Positions 46,031 to 54,617 of a stretch of DNA of 64,000 nt are shown piece after piece. The number at the start of each line of letters is the position of its first letter. The stretch's first letter is position 1. A program made the position numbers and the translations under genes. The notes below the pieces were generated by a model. That model saw only the letters and a program-made list of their open reading frames with translations, searched no databases and was not told where the DNA came from. The stretch comes from Pseudomonas zanjanensis (GTDB lineage: Bacteria > Pseudomonadota > Gammaproteobacteria > Pseudomonadales > Pseudomonadaceae): positions 2,604,001 through 2,668,000 of the forward strand of contig NZ_JABWRB020000001.1 of NCBI RefSeq assembly GCF_014268745.2, read 5' to 3'.

Positions 46031-46124
46031 CCTGTGGGAGCGGGCTTGCTCGCGAAAGCGGTGGGTCAGCTTGCATTGATATTGAATGTACCGACGCCTT
46101 CGCGAGCAAGCCCGCTCCCACAGG
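46031..46124. repeat. REP doublet, family B
   Basis: Arms CCTGTGGGAGCGGGCTTGCT and reverse complement, ending 13 bases before the stop of the GGDEF gene. The loop shares TTGAATGTACCGACGCCTTC with the left flank at 52948 in part. Confidence 0.9.
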
Positions 46125-46136
46125 GATTAGCCTGTG

Positions 46137-47099
46137 TTAACTGCGTAGCACCTGCTTCTGCGCATACATCGCTGCATCGGCGTCAGCCAGCAGGTTGTCG
46201 ATCGACCGATGGCGCTGGGCGTTGTACTCGATCTGGCCGACGCTGAAACGAATGTCATAGCCGCGCTGCAACATCGCATTGCGTTCATCAAGGATTTCCT
46301 GGAGCCGCGCCATGATCGTCGTTGTCTCGACATGGGAAGAACCCGTGAGCAGCGCCACGAATTCATCACCGCCCAGACGACCGATCACATCACTTTCGCG
46401 AAAGGCGATGCGCAGCACGTCGGCGAAGGTTTTCAGCGCGTTGTCACCCTCGGCGTGCCCATAGCGATCATTGATCGGCTTGAAGTCATTGAGATCGAAG
46501 AACAGCAGCGTCGCCGGTCGCGACAAGCGATCACACACACTCAACGCATGCTGGGCCAGCGTCCTGAAGCCGCGCCGATTGGACAACAGCGTCAGCTCGT
46601 CCATGCTCGCCATCTGCACCGCGACCATTTCCTGCTCGGCCATGCGCGCCAGGTCGCGCAGCAGTTCGCGTTCCTCGTCATTGAGACGGCGCGGCTTGGT
46701 GTCGAGCAGGCACAACGTGCCCAGCTTGCTGCCATCCTCCAACCCCAGCGGATGCCCTGCGTAGAAGCGAATCCCAGGCGTGTCCGTGACCAGCGGGTTG
46801 TCGTGGAAGCGCTCGTCCTGTTCCGCATCGCAGATCTCCAGGATCTGATCCTGCAAAATCGCATGCGCGCAAAACGAAACTTCCCGCGAGGTTTCGCTGG
46901 CCTCCAGGCCAGCGCTGGACTTGAACCACTGCCGGTTGGCGTCCACCAGCGACACCAGGGCGATGGGCACGTCAAACAGGCGTCGGGCAAGGCGGGTCAG
47001 GCGATCAAAGCGCTCTTCGGGTGCGGTATCGAGCAGTTTGAGCGAGTGCAGATTCTTGAGGCGAACGGCTTCGTTGTCCGGTTTACCTGGCGCAAGCAT
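46137..47099 (-). CDS. GAF-GGDEF diguanylate cyclase
   Basis: A 320-residue soluble signalling protein. The N-terminal GAF domain (about 20-155; FDRLTRLARRLFDVPIALVS, GLEDGSKLGTLCLLD) should sense a small molecule or redox state. The C-terminal GGDEF domain (about 165-318) has the intact active-site GGDEF at 243-247 (RLGGDEFVALL), so it can make c-di-GMP. No I-site RxxD was evident just upstream (the segment is RIAFRESDVIGRLGG), apart from the RESD at -9, which fits RxxD and may give feedback inhibition. The start at 47099 has a GGAG box 6 bases upstream and is preferred to 47111. Divergent from an AraC gene. Confidence 0.9.
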   Translation of the reverse strand: MLAPGKPDNEAVRLKNLHSLKLLDTAPEERFDRLTRLARRLFDVPIALVSLVDANRQWFKSSAGLEASETSREVSFCAHAILQDQILEICDAEQDERFHDNPLVTDTPGIRFYAGHPLGLEDGSKLGTLCLLDTKPRRLNDEERELLRDLARMAEQEMVAVQMASMDELTLLSNRRGFRTLAQHALSVCDRLSRPATLLFFDLNDFKPINDRYGHAEGDNALKTFADVLRIAFRESDVIGRLGGDEFVALLTGSSHVETTTIMARLQEILDERNAMLQRGYDIRFSVGQIEYNAQRHRSIDNLLADADAAMYAQKQVLRS

Positions 47100-47236
47100 C
47101 GGAAACTCCATTGGCGGGATTGCTTGGAGTCTAGTCCAGGACCATGGCCCTTGAAGCCGAACAGCCAAATCCAACGGGCATTTGCCGACCAGGGCTAATA
47201 CACTGCCACTCAGGTTCACGACGAGGATGCTGACCG

Positions 47237-48061
47237 ATGAAGCACGCCAACCCTGACGCCGCCCCACGCTTCTGGCGCGACGCGGCCCTGCCCTTCATCG
47301 AAGCCCGGGCCATCGACGATGGGCGCAAGGTCTGCTATTCGCGTCACTCCCATGATCACTTCTCCATCGGCGCGATCACCGCCGGGCGCAGTACCTATAT
47401 CCACGAACGCTCGAGTTTCCAGGTGGAAAGCGGCACGGTGGTGCTGATGAACCCCGGCGACGTCCATGCCTGCAACCCGATCGACGATCAGCCCTGGTCC
47501 TACGTGATGTTGTACGTCGACACCCAGTGGCTCAGGGATCTGCAGCGCCGTATCGGCTTTGACGAAAACCTCGATTTCCAAGGGTTCGCCACTACCCACA
47601 GCCGCGACGCGGAGCTGTTTGCCGCGTTGGGACGGTTGTATGGGCAATTGGTGGACGAGCAACTCGACACGGCCGGCAAGCACGCCGCCGCCGAGGCTTT
47701 TTTCATGGACCTGCAACAACGGCTCAACCCTGCCGGCCGTCCGGACCGGGGCAGTCATCCAGGGCTGATGCGTGCGGCGCAATTTATCCATGACCATTGC
47801 AGCGAAGCCTTGAAGCTCGAAGACATTTGCACCGCCGCGCAGCTGTCGCCGTCCTACCTGAGCCGAGCCTTCAAGCGCCATTACGGGATGACGCCCCACG
47901 CCTTCCTGGTCAACCGCCGGATCCAGTTTGCCCGGCGCCAATTGCGCGAAGGCAAGCTGATCGCCGACGTGGCGCTGGACTGTGGGTTTGCCGACCAGGC
48001 GCATTTCCAGCGCGCCTTCAAGCAACACCTGGCGGCGACGCCCGGGCAATATCGCGGCTGA
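47237..48061 (+). CDS. AraC-family transcriptional regulator
   Basis: A 274-residue regulator: an N-terminal cupin (about 15-150; SRHSHDHFSIGAITAGRSTY and VLMNPGDVHACNP) and a C-terminal double helix-turn-helix (about 175-272; LEDICTAAQLSPSYLSRAFK and VALDCGFADQAHFQRAFKQH). Regulators of this type often control an adjacent amino-acid exporter; the LysE gene lies convergently downstream, so a functional link is plausible but unproven. Ligand unknown. Confidence 0.92.
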   Translation: MKHANPDAAPRFWRDAALPFIEARAIDDGRKVCYSRHSHDHFSIGAITAGRSTYIHERSSFQVESGTVVLMNPGDVHACNPIDDQPWSYVMLYVDTQWLRDLQRRIGFDENLDFQGFATTHSRDAELFAALGRLYGQLVDEQLDTAGKHAAAEAFFMDLQQRLNPAGRPDRGSHPGLMRAAQFIHDHCSEALKLEDICTAAQLSPSYLSRAFKRHYGMTPHAFLVNRRIQFARRQLREGKLIADVALDCGFADQAHFQRAFKQHLAATPGQYRG

Positions 48062-48092
48062 TACCGCAGCCCGGAAATGGGGTGAGTCCCCC

Positions 48093-48185
48093 TGTGGCCA
48101 GAGATTGCTCCCGCTGGGCTACGCAGTAGCCCTCGACTCTGGGCGACTGCTGCGCAGTCGAGCGGGAGCAAGCTCCCTCGCCACA
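48093..48185. repeat. REP doublet, family A, decayed left arm
   Basis: The right arm is intact; the left arm reads CTGTGGCCAGAGATTGCTCC instead of the usual GTGGCGAGGGAGCTTGCTCC, so the hairpin is imperfect. It lies between the convergent AraC and LysE genes. Confidence 0.85.
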
Positions 48186-48267
48186 ACAGCGTTCCCACCT
48201 CTAAAGCGCGGATTACAGCCACAACAGCACTTGCTTCTTAAAAACCAGGGTTGCCGCGCACTTCAGC

Positions 48268-48858
48268 TCACGGCAACAACAGATACACCGCACTCACCAC
48301 CAACAACACCGCCATGGCCCGGTTGAACAGGCGCATGGTCGCCGGATTCCCCAGCCATGAGCGCAGGAAACTCCCGGCGTAGGCCCAGCAGCCCACCGAG
48401 AGGTAGCAGATCACCAGGTAGATCGCCGCAAACTGCCACACCAGCCGCACCTCGCCATCGGCGACGAACGCGCCCATTCCCGCCACACAGGCCAGCCAGG
48501 CCTTGGGGTTGAGCCATTGCATCAGCGCGCCGTAGAGCATCGACGGCGCACGCCCCTCGTCCCGCCCTCCCAGCTCGCCATTGTCCATCGCCAGTTTCCA
48601 GGCCATGAACAGCAGGAAGGCCACACCCGCCAGTTGCACCACGCGCGTAAGCCCCGGCCAACGCTGCAACATTTCATGCAACCCCAACCCCATCAAGACC
48701 AGCAGCAGGACAAACCCGAGGGTAGCGCCGGCCACGTGCCGCAACGTGGCCCGAAACCCGTAGCGGGCCCCGGAGCTGAGGGCGACGATATTGACCGGGC
48801 CCGGGGTAATGGAAGCCACCAGCGCAAAGGTCGCCATGGAAAATATCAAGCTCATCAC
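48268..48858 (-). CDS. LysE/RhtB-family amino-acid exporter
   Basis: A 196-residue, six-helix inner-membrane protein. The family signature appears at the N-terminus: ATFALVASITPGPVNIVALSSGARYGFRATLRHVAGATLGF. It likely exports an amino acid or derivative with the proton gradient. It converges with the AraC gene and is divergent from trkH. The exported compound cannot be inferred. Confidence 0.92.
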   Translation of the reverse strand: MMSLIFSMATFALVASITPGPVNIVALSSGARYGFRATLRHVAGATLGFVLLLVLMGLGLHEMLQRWPGLTRVVQLAGVAFLLFMAWKLAMDNGELGGRDEGRAPSMLYGALMQWLNPKAWLACVAGMGAFVADGEVRLVWQFAAIYLVICYLSVGCWAYAGSFLRSWLGNPATMRLFNRAMAVLLVVSAVYLLLP

Positions 48859-49028
48859 ATATCTTCTTCAGTTCAGGAACGAGTCCCAAAGGTAAAGGAG
48901 CCCGCTTCGGGGGTATTGAAGAAAACTGCCTTGTCATCGAGCGTCACCGTCTATTTTTTACGCAAACTTTACGCGGTAGCCGATTAACCAAATCGATACT
49001 GTGCGGCTCAATGGATCAGGCGTTTCTC

Positions 49029-50483
49029 ATGTCGATTGCGGTTCTGCGTCTCATCGGTTTCATCCTCGGGATTTTCCTGATTACCCTGGCGATCAGCATG
49101 GCGATCCCGCTGTTCACGCTGATGTTTTACGAGCGCAACGATGACTTGTCGGCGTTTCTTTGGTCGAGCCTGATTACCTTCGTGTGTGGTATCGCCCTGG
49201 TCGCCCGTGGACGACCGGAACATGTCCACATGCGCCCCAGGGAAATGTACCTGCTGACCACCGCCAGTTGGGTGGTGGTCTGCGCCTTCGCCGCCCTGCC
49301 GATGGTATTCATCCAGCACATCAGTTACACCGATGCATTTTTCGAGACGATGTCGGGCATCACGACCACCGGCTCGACCATCCTCACCGGGCTGGATACG
49401 GCATCCCCCGGCCTGTTGATCTGGCGCTCGATGTTGCACTGGCTCGGCGGCATCGGCTTTATCGGCATGGCCGTGGCAATCCTGCCGCTGCTGCGGGTCG
49501 GCGGCATGCGGTTGTTCCAGACCGAATCATCGGACTGGTCGGAAAAAGTCACGCCGCGCTCTCACGTCGCGGCCAACTACATCCTTTGGATCTATGTCGC
49601 GCTGACCGCCTTCGCGACCTTGGCGCTGTGGCTGGCCGGCATGACCCCCTTCGAGGCGATCAACCATGCGATGTCCTTGATCTCCACTGGCGGCTTCTCT
49701 ACGTCCGACGCTTCCCTGGCGCACTGGACGCAACCGGCCATTCACTGGGTATCAGTCGTTGTCATGATGGCGGGATCGCTGCCCTTTACGTTGTATGTCG
49801 CGACACTGCGGGGCAACAGGCGCGCATTGCTCAAGGATCAACAGGTTCGGGGCTTCATTGGATTTTTGGTTGTTACCTGGCTCATGGTCGGTACCTGGCT
49901 GAGCCTGAACAGTGATCATGGTTGGTGGGACGCGGTTCGCATCGTGGCCGTCAATGTCACCTCTGTCGTCACGACCACGGGCGTGGCGTTGGGTGACTAC
50001 ACGCTGTGGGGCAGTTTCGCCCTGTTGCTGTTCTTCTACCTGACGTTCGTGGGAGGCTGTTCGGGATCCACGTCTGGGGGCCTGAAAATTTTTCGCTTTC
50101 AAGTCGCCAAGGTTCTGCTGATGGGCAGCTTGAAGCAACTGATCCACCCCCGGGCGGTGATTCAGAAGAAATACAACAACCATCCCATCGACGAGGAAAT
50201 CGTTCGTTCACTGCTGACGTTTTCATTCTTCTTCGCAATCACGATTGGCGCCATTGCCCTGGGCCTGGCGCTGATCGGCCTGGATTGGACAACCGCCCTG
50301 ACCGGCGCCGCCACCGCGGTGTGCAACGTAGGCCCGGGCTTGGGCAACATCATCGGGCCAGCCGGCAACTTCTCGACCCTGCCGGATGCAGCAAAATGGC
50401 TGTTGACCATCGGCATGCTGCTGGGGCGATTGGAGATCCTGACGGTGCTGGTGTTGTTCACCCCGGTGTTCTGGAAATATTGA
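49029..50483 (+). CDS. trkH: Trk potassium uptake protein TrkH
   Basis: A 484-residue potassium-channel-like inner-membrane subunit that works with cytoplasmic TrkA. Four pore loops line the filter: GITTTGSTILTG, SLISTGGFSTSD, VTSVVTTTGVALGD and TAVCNVGPGLGN. The start at 49029 (MSIAVLRLIGFILGIFLITL) matches family N-termini and has an AGG 8 bases upstream; a start 18 bases earlier has no ribosome site. trkA is not in the window. A hairpin shared with the next, convergent gene ends both transcripts. Confidence 0.95.
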   Translation: MSIAVLRLIGFILGIFLITLAISMAIPLFTLMFYERNDDLSAFLWSSLITFVCGIALVARGRPEHVHMRPREMYLLTTASWVVVCAFAALPMVFIQHISYTDAFFETMSGITTTGSTILTGLDTASPGLLIWRSMLHWLGGIGFIGMAVAILPLLRVGGMRLFQTESSDWSEKVTPRSHVAANYILWIYVALTAFATLALWLAGMTPFEAINHAMSLISTGGFSTSDASLAHWTQPAIHWVSVVVMMAGSLPFTLYVATLRGNRRALLKDQQVRGFIGFLVVTWLMVGTWLSLNSDHGWWDAVRIVAVNVTSVVTTTGVALGDYTLWGSFALLLFFYLTFVGGCSGSTSGGLKIFRFQVAKVLLMGSLKQLIHPRAVIQKKYNNHPIDEEIVRSLLTFSFFFAITIGAIALGLALIGLDWTTALTGAATAVCNVGPGLGNIIGPAGNFSTLPDAAKWLLTIGMLLGRLEILTVLVLFTPVFWKY

Positions 50484-50511
50484 ACGCGATGGTCATGCGT
50501 AACTGACAGAC

Positions 50512-50549
50512 GAAAAAAAGCCGCGACACCTTGCAGGTATCACGGCTTG
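50512..50549 (-). terminator. Terminator between trkH and the glycine-rich protein gene
   Basis: AAGCCGCGACACC-4 nt-AGGTATCACGGCTT forms an imperfect stem with AAAAAAA on the left flank, which becomes a U-run in the leftward transcript. It is best placed to end the glycine-rich protein mRNA, and may also act on trkH. Confidence 0.6.
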
Positions 50550-50558
50550 TTCGGGCGA

Positions 50559-51065
50559 TCAGCGATCGTTCTTGATCGAAGAGCTGGTTGCGTTGGTCAG
50601 GCCCTTGGTGTTGTGGGTGCCTGGCGTGGCGGTGGAAATCGCCGACGCCTTGGTCAGGCCGCGCGTATCACGGTCCTTGGCAATGCTCGAAGTCAACGAA
50701 GCCTTGCTGGTACGGTCGGTGCGGGTGGCACCGGTGTGCTTGCCGCTCACGCCATGGTCCCGGGTGCGGGTACGAGTGCCGGAGTGGTCGCTGGCCAATC
50801 CTTTGCCAAGGCCGCGGGCGTCGCCCGACTTGTCATGGCCCTGGCCACCGCCAATGCCAGCACCGTGGCCGCCGCCATTACCACCACCGTTTCCTCCGCC
50901 GTGACCGCCACCACCGCCATTGCCGCCACCGCCGCCACCGCCACCGCCATTGCCCGCGGCATAACTCGAACCGATCGGCGACAGGTCGGCCGGCAACAAG
51001 GCCGAGGCACCGAACGCCAAGGCACAGACAGCAACGGCAATCAGGGATTTCTTATGTTTGGACAT
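50559..51065 (-). CDS. Glycine-rich exported protein of unknown function
   Basis: A 168-residue protein starting MSKHKKSLIAVAVCALAFGA. Residues 1-37 are a signal peptide with a likely cut near SYAAG. About residues 37-75 are almost pure Gly with Asn and His (GGGGNGGGGGHGGG type). The C-terminal part is basic and Ser/Thr-rich, with a loose repeat around RGL: DARGLGKGLASD, DTRGLTKASAIS, NTKGLTNATSSS. The start at 51065 has a GGAG box. Low complexity may reflect an unstructured or metal-binding envelope protein. Convergent with trkH and divergent from ada. Confidence 0.78.
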   Translation of the reverse strand: MSKHKKSLIAVAVCALAFGASALLPADLSPIGSSYAAGNGGGGGGGGGNGGGGGHGGGNGGGNGGGHGAGIGGGQGHDKSGDARGLGKGLASDHSGTRTRTRDHGVSGKHTGATRTDRTSKASLTSSIAKDRDTRGLTKASAISTATPGTHNTKGLTNATSSSIKNDR

Positions 51066-51093
51066 GATGTCTCCGAAAGACAAAAACAGCGGG

Positions 51094-51118
51094 TGAACCT
51101 TTAAGACTCGAAGGTTCA
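51094..51118 (-). promoter_or_regulatory. Inverted repeat upstream of the glycine-rich protein gene
   Basis: TGAACCTT-9 nt-AAGGTTCA, a perfect 8-bp inverted repeat whose near edge is 29 bases upstream of the ATG. It could be a leader hairpin or an operator; no known consensus is matched. Confidence 0.4.
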
Positions 51119-51210
51119 ATTTTTGTTCGCGACCACCCGACAAACAACCGGAAAATTCACTGTCGATTTTTCGGTGGAGTCCTCCCGGGTGCGGTTCTAT
51201 GCTCTGCCTC

Positions 51211-52293
51211 ATGAACCTACACGACTCGCTGCTCCCGCCCCATGCCGAGATGGTCCGCGCCATGCTCGAACGAGACACCGCCTACGAGGGGGTGTTCTTC
51301 ACTGCGGTCAAGACCACCGGCATCTTCTGTCGCCCCAGTTGCACCGCGCGCAAGCCGAAACCGGAAAACGTGGAGTTCTACGCCCACGCCGACGAAGCGA
51401 TGTCGGCCGGCTACCGCGCCTGCCTGCGCTGCAAGCCGCTGGACGCTGCGGCCATTGCGCCGGACTGGATCCAAGCCCTGCTCAAGGCGGTGGACGCCGA
51501 ACCCGACCTGCGCTGGACCGACGCCTTGCTGCTGGAACAAGGCATCGAACCGCTGAAATTGCGCCGCTGGTTCAAACAACATTTCGGCATGACTTTTCAC
51601 GCCTACCTGCGCACCCGTCGCCTGGGCATTGCCTTGGGCGGTATCAAGGACGGCACTTCCATCGACAATGCGGCGTTCGATTCCGGCTATGAATCGTTGA
51701 GCGGGTTTCGCGACGCCTTCGTCAAATCCTTCCACATCACACCGGGCCGCGCGGCCCTCAGCGAACCCTTGTTGTTCACCCGCCTGACCACGCCATTGGG
51801 GCCGATGCTGGCCATGGCCGAACGACGCGGCCTGGTGCTGCTGGAATTCCTCGACCGTCCGGCCCTGACCAAGGAACTGGAAGAACTGCAGCAACGCTAC
51901 GGCTACACGGTCGTGCCAGGGCACAACACTCACCTGCAACAGATCGAAACCGAACTGGCCGAGTATTTCGCCGGCAAACTCACGACGTTCACCGTCCCGC
52001 TGCACATGCCCGGCAGTGCATTCGCCATACGAGTCTGGACTGAACTGCAAAAAATCCCCTACGGCGAAACCCGCAGCTACGGCGGCATCGCCACGGCCCT
52101 GGGCAGCCCGGGTGCCAGCCGCGCCGTGGGCTTGGCCAACGGGCAGAATCGCCTGGCCATCGTCATTCCCTGCCACCGGGTGATCGGTGCGGATGGCTCG
52201 TTGACCGGCTATGGTGGCGGCCAGCCGCGCAAGGCGTTTCTGTTGCGGCTGGAAAAAGCCGCGGTGCAGGTTTCGCTGCCCCTGGCGTTTTGA
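51211..52293 (+). CDS. ada: Bifunctional Ada: methylphosphotriester sensor/activator and O6-methylguanine methyltransferase
   Basis: A 360-residue adaptive-response protein. The zinc site is formed by Cys40 and Cys44 (FCRPSC) and Cys71 and Cys74 (CLRC); the first accepts a methyl group from DNA phosphotriesters and turns Ada into an activator. An AraC-like helix-turn-helix (about 95-180; LRRWFKQHFGMTFHAYLRTR) follows. The C-terminal methyltransferase domain has the acceptor Cys321 in IPCHRVIGADGSLTGYGGG. The AlkA-like glycosylase gene follows 23 bases later and is likely co-transcribed, giving an alkylation-repair operon. Confidence 0.95.
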   Translation: MNLHDSLLPPHAEMVRAMLERDTAYEGVFFTAVKTTGIFCRPSCTARKPKPENVEFYAHADEAMSAGYRACLRCKPLDAAAIAPDWIQALLKAVDAEPDLRWTDALLLEQGIEPLKLRRWFKQHFGMTFHAYLRTRRLGIALGGIKDGTSIDNAAFDSGYESLSGFRDAFVKSFHITPGRAALSEPLLFTRLTTPLGPMLAMAERRGLVLLEFLDRPALTKELEELQQRYGYTVVPGHNTHLQQIETELAEYFAGKLTTFTVPLHMPGSAFAIRVWTELQKIPYGETRSYGGIATALGSPGASRAVGLANGQNRLAIVIPCHRVIGADGSLTGYGGGQPRKAFLLRLEKAAVQVSLPLAF

Positions 52294-52316
52294 GCGCCCC
52301 GGAGAATGAATACCTG

Positions 52317-52931
52317 ATGCCCGTGCCCTACCACGACGCCAGCACCTTCCTGGCCAATCTCGACGAAGACTGGCGACGGCACGTCGAGACGATCGGTCCT
52401 TGCCTGCTGCAACCCAAGCCGGCCCGGGATCCCTATGAAGCCTTGGTCCGGGCGATTGCCTACCAGCAACTGCACGCCAAGGCAGGCGATGCGATCCTGG
52501 GTCGACTGCTGGCGTTGTTCCCGGCGCAGACCTTCCCCTCCCCCACGCAGATCCTGGCGACAGACGTTGCGCAACTGCGCAGTTGTGGGTTTTCCGCCAG
52601 CAAGATCGCAACCATCCAGGGTATCGCCCAAGCAGCCCTGGATGGGGTGGTACCAGATTACGCCACGGCGCGGGCAATGGAAGACGAAGGGTTGATCGAA
52701 CGCCTGGTCAGCCTGCGCGGCGTCGGGCGCTGGACCGTGGAAATGCTGCTGATCTACAGCCTGGAGCGGCCCGACATCCTGCCGGCCGATGACTTTGGCG
52801 TGCGCGAAGGGTATCGACGGCTCAAGGGGTTGGCGCAACAGCCCAGCCGCAAGCAGATGATCGAGATAGGCCTGGCCTGGCGCCCTTACCGGACGGCGGC
52901 CGCGTGGTATTTGTGGCGGGTGCCAAAGTGA
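52317..52931 (+). CDS. DNA-3-methyladenine glycosylase, AlkA-like (HhH-GPD family)
   Basis: A 204-residue base-excision glycosylase. The helix-hairpin-helix plus Gly/Pro/Asp loop is LVSLRGVGRWTVEMLLIYSL then ILPADDFGV, with the catalytic aspartate at 158 or 159. It removes 3-methyladenine and other alkylated purines. It is shorter than E. coli AlkA (282) because it lacks the N-terminal TBP-like domain, as in many single-domain bacterial forms. The ATG at 52317 is used; a TTG overlapping the ada stop at 52290 is an alternative and would mean tight coupling. Its partner is ada. Confidence 0.9.
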   Translation: MPVPYHDASTFLANLDEDWRRHVETIGPCLLQPKPARDPYEALVRAIAYQQLHAKAGDAILGRLLALFPAQTFPSPTQILATDVAQLRSCGFSASKIATIQGIAQAALDGVVPDYATARAMEDEGLIERLVSLRGVGRWTVEMLLIYSLERPDILPADDFGVREGYRRLKGLAQQPSRKQMIEIGLAWRPYRTAAAWYLWRVPK

Positions 52932-52947
52932 TGTTGGCTGTACCGAC

Positions 52948-53044
52948 GCCTTCGCGAGCAAGCCCGCTCCCACATTGACCGAGAGCGGACAAAAATCTAT
53001 GACCGACACAGATCCCCTGTGGGAGCGGGCTTGCTCGCGAAGGC
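52948..53044. repeat. REP doublet, family B
   Basis: Arms GCCTTCGCGAGCAAGCCCGC and reverse complement, downstream of the glycosylase gene. Confidence 0.9.
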
Positions 53045-53128
53045 GGTCGCATGGCCCCCTCAATTCAACTGTCAAGACACAAACCGTCTAGGCTGTACTG
53101 AGCCATTTCCAATCCACTGGAGGTTCCC

Positions 53129-53617
53129 ATGCAGCTAGAAGGATCCTGCCACTGCGGCGCCGTGTCGTTCAGCCTCGCCTGTGCCCACCCCTATCCTTAT
53201 CAACGTTGCTACTGCTCGATCTGCCGCAAGACCCAGGGCGGCGGCGGTTATGCGATCAACCTGGGGGGCGAAGCCCAAAGCCTGAAGGTGCATGGTCGCA
53301 AGCACATCTCGATCTACCATGCGCGGCTAAAGGACGACGGCGATAAGCGCGCCCACCGCAGCAGTGCCGAGCGGCATTTCTGTTCCCTGTGTGGATCGGG
53401 GCTGTGGCTGTTCAGCCCCGAATGGCCGGAGCTGGTGCACCCGTTCGCTTCAGCCATCGACACGCCGCTGCCGGTACCGCCGGAGCATACCCACTTGATG
53501 CTCGGGTCCAGGGCACCATGGGTGGAGGTCGAGGCGCATAAGGGCGACCAGCAGTTCGAGGTTTACCCCGAAGAGTCGATTGCCCAATGGCATGAACGCC
53601 TGGGTTTGACTGGTTGA
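53129..53617 (+). CDS. GFA-family protein (Mss4-like zinc fold)
   Basis: A 162-residue protein of the GFA/CENP-V family, related to glutathione-dependent formaldehyde-activating enzyme. Cysteine motifs: GSCHCGAVSFSL at the N-terminus, CYCSICRKTQGGGGY, and HFCSLCGSGLWLF; these bind zinc in the beta-tent fold. Its action is probably on a glutathione adduct, but most family members have no proven activity. A GGAGG box precedes the ATG. Monocistronic, flanked by REP doublets. Confidence 0.88.
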   Translation: MQLEGSCHCGAVSFSLACAHPYPYQRCYCSICRKTQGGGGYAINLGGEAQSLKVHGRKHISIYHARLKDDGDKRAHRSSAERHFCSLCGSGLWLFSPEWPELVHPFASAIDTPLPVPPEHTHLMLGSRAPWVEVEAHKGDQQFEVYPEESIAQWHERLGLTG

Positions 53618-53639
53618 GAGGCAGCGCTGCAGAAAGCCT

Positions 53640-53874
53640 CATCGTCGGAACGCCGCCCGGAGCAAGCTCGCTCCCACTGGATTTGGGAAACCCACCCCCT
53701 GTGGGAGCGGGCTTGCTCGCGATGGCGGTGGGTCAGCCAGCATTCATTCAACTGACCTGACGCATTCGCGAGCAAGCCCGCTCCCACACTGTTCTGTGGC
53801 GTTGCAAATATATTGGTGCCTTACCCAAATTTCCCTGTGGGAGCGAGCTTGCTCCGGGCGGCGTTCCGACGATG
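53640..53874. repeat. Nested REP array: outer 38-bp perfect inverted repeat around a family B doublet
   Basis: 53640-53677 and 53837-53874 are exact reverse complements over 38 bases. Each contains a family B-like end (GTGGGAGCGAGCTTGCTCC) extended by GGGCGGCGTTCCGACGATG. Inside lies a complete family B doublet (53700-53788). This fills most of the gap between the GFA and miaE genes, which converge. Confidence 0.9.
53700..53788. repeat. REP doublet, family B (inner element)
   Basis: Arms TGTGGGAGCGGGCTTGCTCG and reverse complement, enclosed by the 38-bp outer inverted repeat. Confidence 0.9.
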
Positions 53875-53892
53875 GCGTCAGGACAAACAGCC

Positions 53893-54498
53893 CTATGCCG
53901 CAGGCACACCACTGTGGAAACGAAACTCCACATCCGGCGATTCGATCAGTTCCCGCTCGGCCTCACGGACCTTGTCGATCACCTGGGCAATGTCCTTGGC
54001 ATCGCCATACTGGTAAGCCAGTTTCAGGTATCCCTGGAAATGCCGCGCTTCGCTTTTCAGCAAACCGAAGTAGAACTTGCCCAACTCCTCGTCCAGGTGC
54101 GGCACCAGGGCCTCGAAACGCTCGCAACTGCGGGCTTCGATGAAGGCGCCGACGACGAGGGTGTCTACCAGTTTGACCGGCTCGTGGCTGCGTACCACCT
54201 TGCGCAGCCCCGAGGCATAACGGCCGGCGGAGAGCTGGCGCAAACCGATCTTGCGCTTTTTCATCAGGCGCATGACTTGCTCGTGGTGCACCAGCTCTTC
54301 CCGGGCCAGGCGCGACATCAGGTTGATCAGGTCGACGTGGGAATGGTATTTGGCGATCAGGCTCAGGGCGGTGCTGGCCGCCTTGAACTCGCAGTTCTTG
54401 TGGTCGATCAGCAACGTTTCCTGATCGGCCAGCGCGGCCTGGACCCAGGCATCGGGGGTGCGGCAACCAAGGAATTCGTGGATTTCGGGAAGATTCAT
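53893..54498 (-). CDS. miaE: tRNA-(2-methylthio-N6-isopentenyladenosine) hydroxylase MiaE
   Basis: A 201-residue, ferritin-like di-iron monooxygenase that hydroxylates the isopentenyl group of ms2i6A37 in tRNA and needs molecular oxygen. The iron-ligand helices are visible as Glu and ExxH motifs: NCEFKAASTALSL, AREELVHHEQVMRLM, FIEARSCERFEAL and SEARHFQGYLKLA. Start 54498 (MNLPEIHEFLGC) matches the family. It is divergent from a tandem Usp gene; a perfect Anr/FNR box lies in the shared 178-base region. Confidence 0.95.
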   Translation of the reverse strand: MNLPEIHEFLGCRTPDAWVQAALADQETLLIDHKNCEFKAASTALSLIAKYHSHVDLINLMSRLAREELVHHEQVMRLMKKRKIGLRQLSAGRYASGLRKVVRSHEPVKLVDTLVVGAFIEARSCERFEALVPHLDEELGKFYFGLLKSEARHFQGYLKLAYQYGDAKDIAQVIDKVREAERELIESPDVEFRFHSGVPAA

Positions 54499-54574
54499 GG
54501 GGCTCACGGGCAAAGGTAGTCGAGCGAAGGGCGCCGATTATACCGGCCTGCCCCCAGACCACCAGCCACCACCG

Positions 54575-54617
54575 TTGATATGCATCAAGTCGACGTCACA
54601 CCCACAACCACTAGACT
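54575..54617 (+). promoter_or_regulatory. Anr/FNR box and class II promoter of the Usp gene
   Basis: TTGATATGCATCAA at 54575-54588 is an exact TTGAT-N4-ATCAA site. TAGACT at 54612-54617 is a -10 candidate whose centre is 33 bases from the box centre, the geometry of a class II FNR promoter (box near -41.5). Oxygen limitation should therefore induce the Usp gene. The box centre is about 83 bases upstream of the miaE ATG. Confidence 0.82.

Noticed and set aside
45819..46124. A run of three similar repeats as a possible CRISPR array
   Set aside because: The units belong to two REP families, are palindromic doublets in mixed orientation, and lack uniform spacers; no cas gene is nearby.
50547..51104. 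Plus-strand frames rich in Ala/Thr/Val or His/Arg opposite the glycine-rich gene
   Set aside because: They are reverse translations of the Gly-rich tract. The minus-strand frame has a signal peptide and a ribosome site, which these lack.
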